A stretch of DNA of 64,000 nt from Leptospira_A soteropolitanensis (GTDB taxonomy: Bacteria; Spirochaetota; Leptospiria; Leptospirales; Leptospiraceae), in the NCBI RefSeq assembly GCF_026151335.1, contig NZ_JAMQPP010000002.1; one strand, given 5' to 3'. Shown here piece after piece: positions 62,037 to 64,000 of this stretch. Numbering within the stretch: the first letter of the stretch is position 1; every line of letters begins with the position of its first letter. Both the position numbers and the translations under genes were made by a program. The notes under the pieces were generated by a model. It was not told the DNA's origin and made no database searches. It saw nothing but the letters and a program-made list of their open reading frames with translations.

Positions 62037-62555
62037 TTATGGCAGTTCGGACGCAGCCCACACATGAGAGCGAATGACAAGCCCCGATAGGTCAGATCCA
62101 ACAAGTCCATACTGGCGGTATACAATCTTACCTGACCGATCGAAGACAAGGAGGCAAGGAATTCCTTCGACGTGATAAAAATCTGTCAATTTCCAGTCTT
62201 TATCCAGTAAGGTGGGGTAACTCATCTTAAGTCGTTCCATATCTTTTTTGATTTTTTCTATGGGTTCCGAAGTATCAGTGTTAATCCCTCGAAAGACAAA
62301 ATCCTTTTCGGATACGGAAGACTTCCATTGGTTGATGGTGGGAACCGCTTTTGCGCAAGGCTCACACCAAGTGGCCCAAAAATCCAAAACAAGAACCTTC
62401 CCTTGAAAAGATTCCAAACGTTCGACATCGCCACCCACTGTGGTTAAGGGTCCTGTATAAAAATCGTTCTGTTCCCCTTCTGGTTTACAAAAAAAGAGAG
62501 AAAGAAGAAAGATCAGATAAAAACTGGATTTAACGTGTCGCAAAGTTTGGGTCAT
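62037..62555 (-). CDS. TlpA-like thioredoxin-fold lipoprotein
   Basis: An extracytoplasmic thiol-disulfide protein. N-terminal hydrophobic LIFLLSLFFC forms a lipobox. The TlpA/ResA domain follows, with GKVLVLDFWATWCEPC holding the redox pair W-C-E-P-C and the cis-Pro in HVEGIPCLLVFD. The extra Cys after this Pro (GIPC) is unusual. Likely a reductase for cytochrome c maturation or general thiol reduction. ATG 62555 is used; ATG 62570 would overlap the divergent gene. Confidence 0.86.
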   Translation of the reverse strand: MTQTLRHVKSSFYLIFLLSLFFCKPEGEQNDFYTGPLTTVGGDVERLESFQGKVLVLDFWATWCEPCAKAVPTINQWKSSVSEKDFVFRGINTDTSEPIEKIKKDMERLKMSYPTLLDKDWKLTDFYHVEGIPCLLVFDRSGKIVYRQYGLVGSDLSGLVIRSHVWAASELP

Positions 62556-62560
62556 CCTAT

Positions 62561-62956
62561 TTGAATTCATTAATTTATAATTACTTTTCCAACTTAGACG
62601 AATGGAATGATTACGTAAAGGGAAACTGGAGAGGAAAAGGAATTTCTATGATTCCGTCTACAGTCCAACCTTATGAATCAGGAGATGAAACAACCGTTAT
62701 CTGGAAAGCCAATACAAAGGAAATCAAGTCTTATTTTAAACGTGGTAAATCAGAATTTTCTTTCATTTGGTTATTGGAATCAGATGTCCTTTGTGATCGA
62801 ATCAAATTAATTGCAAAAGATGCTGACTGGGAATGCGAAATCCAAGCCATGACAAAGGATAGATTCCATTTGCACGTACTTCCCCAATCAGATAAATCGA
62901 AAATTCTATACTCGGGTGTGGTCACAAAGAAGACTGGTCTACTCTCCTTCCTTTAA
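62561..62956 (+). CDS. Small hypothetical protein
   Basis: A 131-residue soluble-looking protein with several Trp (EWNDYVKGNWRGKGI, SFIWLLES, DWECEIQ) and an alternating beta pattern. I do not recognise a family. TTG start without a clear ribosome-binding site; ATG at codon 30 is a weak alternative. Its beginning nearly abuts the divergent tlpA-like gene, so promoters must lie within the opposite coding sequence. The 3' end overlaps the glycosyltransferase gene by 18 bp. Confidence 0.55.
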   Translation: MNSLIYNYFSNLDEWNDYVKGNWRGKGISMIPSTVQPYESGDETTVIWKANTKEIKSYFKRGKSEFSFIWLLESDVLCDRIKLIAKDADWECEIQAMTKDRFHLHVLPQSDKSKILYSGVVTKKTGLLSFL

Positions 62957-64000
62957 AACCTTTCTAAAAACTTCTTCAGTAATTTTGGCCGCATTTTCCC
63001 AAGTAAATTCAGAAATCGTTACTTCTTGAGGTTTCGGATCTGCAAAATATTTTTTAATGGATTCAGCCCAAAGTTTTGCATCTTCATGAGTTTTATAAGG
63101 TAAATAGACAACACCTTGTTTTCCAATTTCGTGGAAAGTAGGAATATCCGAGACAATACAATTCAATCCGTGGAATATCGCTTCTACCATAGGAATCCCA
63201 AAACCTTCATATTTACTGGCAAAGGCAAACAGACCTGCCTTTTTGTAAATATGCTGTAAATCGGAGTCAGACACTGAATCCAAAATATGAATGTCTTTGT
63301 ATAAAGCGCGTTCCTGCAACAATTCCTCAATAAATTCTGGCGACTCCCAACCAATTTTTCCTACGATCACCCAAGGACGATAATGATGAGGATCCAATTT
63401 ACGATATTCGCGGAATACATCTAATAAGAATGGATAGTTTTTTCTTGGTTCTATTGTTGAAACAGATAACAAAAAATCATTACCTAAATCCTTTACACAA
63501 TTAGAAGGCTCTACTTCCAAAAGTTTCAACATCTCCTTTGGATTCACACCAGGATAAGATACACCTGTTTTTTCTATAGGGTATCCAAACTTACGACACA
63601 TATCATCACTCGTCTGTTTAGAAATGGAAAGAATGAAACTTGACCGTCTAACAGAATAACTCTGAAAAAGTCTTTGTTGGAATTTAGCAATCCAACGCAT
63701 AGTTTCGGGGTATAAATATAAAACTAAATCGCAGTAAGTTAAAACCGCACGAAGTGCACTAGGCAAAAAAGGCGGTAACACCTGTTGGGAACCCCAAAAC
63801 AAATCTAATCGATGTTTTAGTAAATAGAAAGGAACAAAAAGATTATAATACAAACCGCCTTTCCATTTCAAAAAACCTCCACCCGATACCCAAGTTACAT
63901 TAGGAAGATCCAAAACAGTTTTATGGTCATCATGAATCGGTAAATGGGAAAACAGAAAGAAATCATATTCCTCTTTATGTGGAAATGCCTTTAAGGTTTC
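62939..64000 (-). CDS. Glycosyltransferase family 4-like, 5' end outside window
   Basis: A GT-B fold sugar transferase. The frame is open to the window edge (in-frame codons before the TTG at 63913 read HLPIHDDHKTVLDLP), so the N-terminus is missing. DFLLSVSTIEPRKNYPFLLDVFREY begins the donor domain, with WVIVGKIGW and the E-x7-E-like GFGIPMVEAIFHGLNCIVSDIPTFHEIG donor site near the C-terminus. Probably cytoplasmic, working on LPS or exopolysaccharide; linkage unknown. Further sugar genes may follow outside the window. Confidence 0.9.
   Translation of the reverse strand, partial: ETLKAFPHKEEYDFFLFSHLPIHDDHKTVLDLPNVTWVSGGGFLKWKGGLYYNLFVPFYLLKHRLDLFWGSQQVLPPFLPSALRAVLTYCDLVLYLYPETMRWIAKFQQRLFQSYSVRRSSFILSISKQTSDDMCRKFGYPIEKTGVSYPGVNPKEMLKLLEVEPSNCVKDLGNDFLLSVSTIEPRKNYPFLLDVFREYRKLDPHHYRPWVIVGKIGWESPEFIEELLQERALYKDIHILDSVSDSDLQHIYKKAGLFAFASKYEGFGIPMVEAIFHGLNCIVSDIPTFHEIGKQGVVYLPYKTHEDAKLWAESIKKYFADPKPQEVTISEFTWENAAKITEEVFRKVLKEGE

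Overview
The window looks like spirochaete chromosome, most probably a Leptospira species. It is AT-rich and gene-dense, has frequent TTG and GTG starts, and carries a Leptospira-style type II secretion operon ending in GspN. It also has an LPS/KDO gene block with a split RfaE, a B12-dependent ribonucleotide reductase and a B. subtilis/Bacteroides-type SdhCAB. The species cannot be fixed from the sequence alone; a saprophytic or low-virulence lineage is a guess.

Layout. (1) 1-3840, plus strand: the 3' part of lepA, a PLP-enzyme-like protein and a family 2 glycosyltransferase. (2) 4071-7444, minus: sdhC-sdhA-sdhB, closed by an intrinsic terminator. (3) 7642-15050, a mosaic accessory stretch: a SulP-STAS-carbonic anhydrase fusion, a DoxX-like protein, two unknown envelope proteins, a dead transposase remnant in a 610-bp gap, an ArsR regulator joined by deletion to a headless SRPBCC gene, and a Baeyer-Villiger-type monooxygenase. 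(4) 15056-19729: an L,D-transpeptidase abutting tRNA-Asn(GUU), then nrdJ. (5) 19927-33412, minus: a complete type II secretion operon (gspC-D-E-F-G-H-I-J-K-L-M-N) led by a lipoprotein gene and a LysM/M23 protein; no prepilin peptidase gene is present here. (6) 33473-34918, plus: a YifB/ComM-like AAA protein.

(7) 34919-58571, minus: about 24 kb of almost continuous, often overlapping genes. In transcription order these are rfaE1, rfaE2, pyrG, kdsA, lptC, lptA, lptB, rpoN, hprK, ptsH, ntrY-like, ntrX-like, a UDG-like Fe-S protein, priA, fmt, a PASTA protein, rpe, rpsP, khpA, rimM, trmD, rplS, rnhB, a YlqG-position protein, an FhlB-like protein, an HD-GYP protein, yraN and a small protein. It joins the Gram-negative lpt-rpoN-PTS(Ntr) neighbourhood to the rpsP-rimM-trmD-rplS-rnhB-ylqG-ylqH order known from Firmicutes. 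(8) 58626-64000: a LON-domain protein, an unknown protein, an acyl-CoA synthetase, a TlpA-like thioredoxin lipoprotein, a small unknown protein and a glycosyltransferase that runs off the window.

Most of the window is housekeeping and envelope biology. The points of interest are proteins that keep a family fold but lose key residues: an NtrX-like regulator without GAFTGA beside rpoN, an HD-GYP protein with AD in place of HD, PriA missing one whole zinc site, a UDG-4-like protein with altered active-site motifs, and a DcyD-like protein without the usual serine. The deletion scar between arsR and the SRPBCC gene and the transposase relic also stand out. I found no CRISPR array, rRNA operon, prophage or intact insertion sequence, and no convincing wholly new system.
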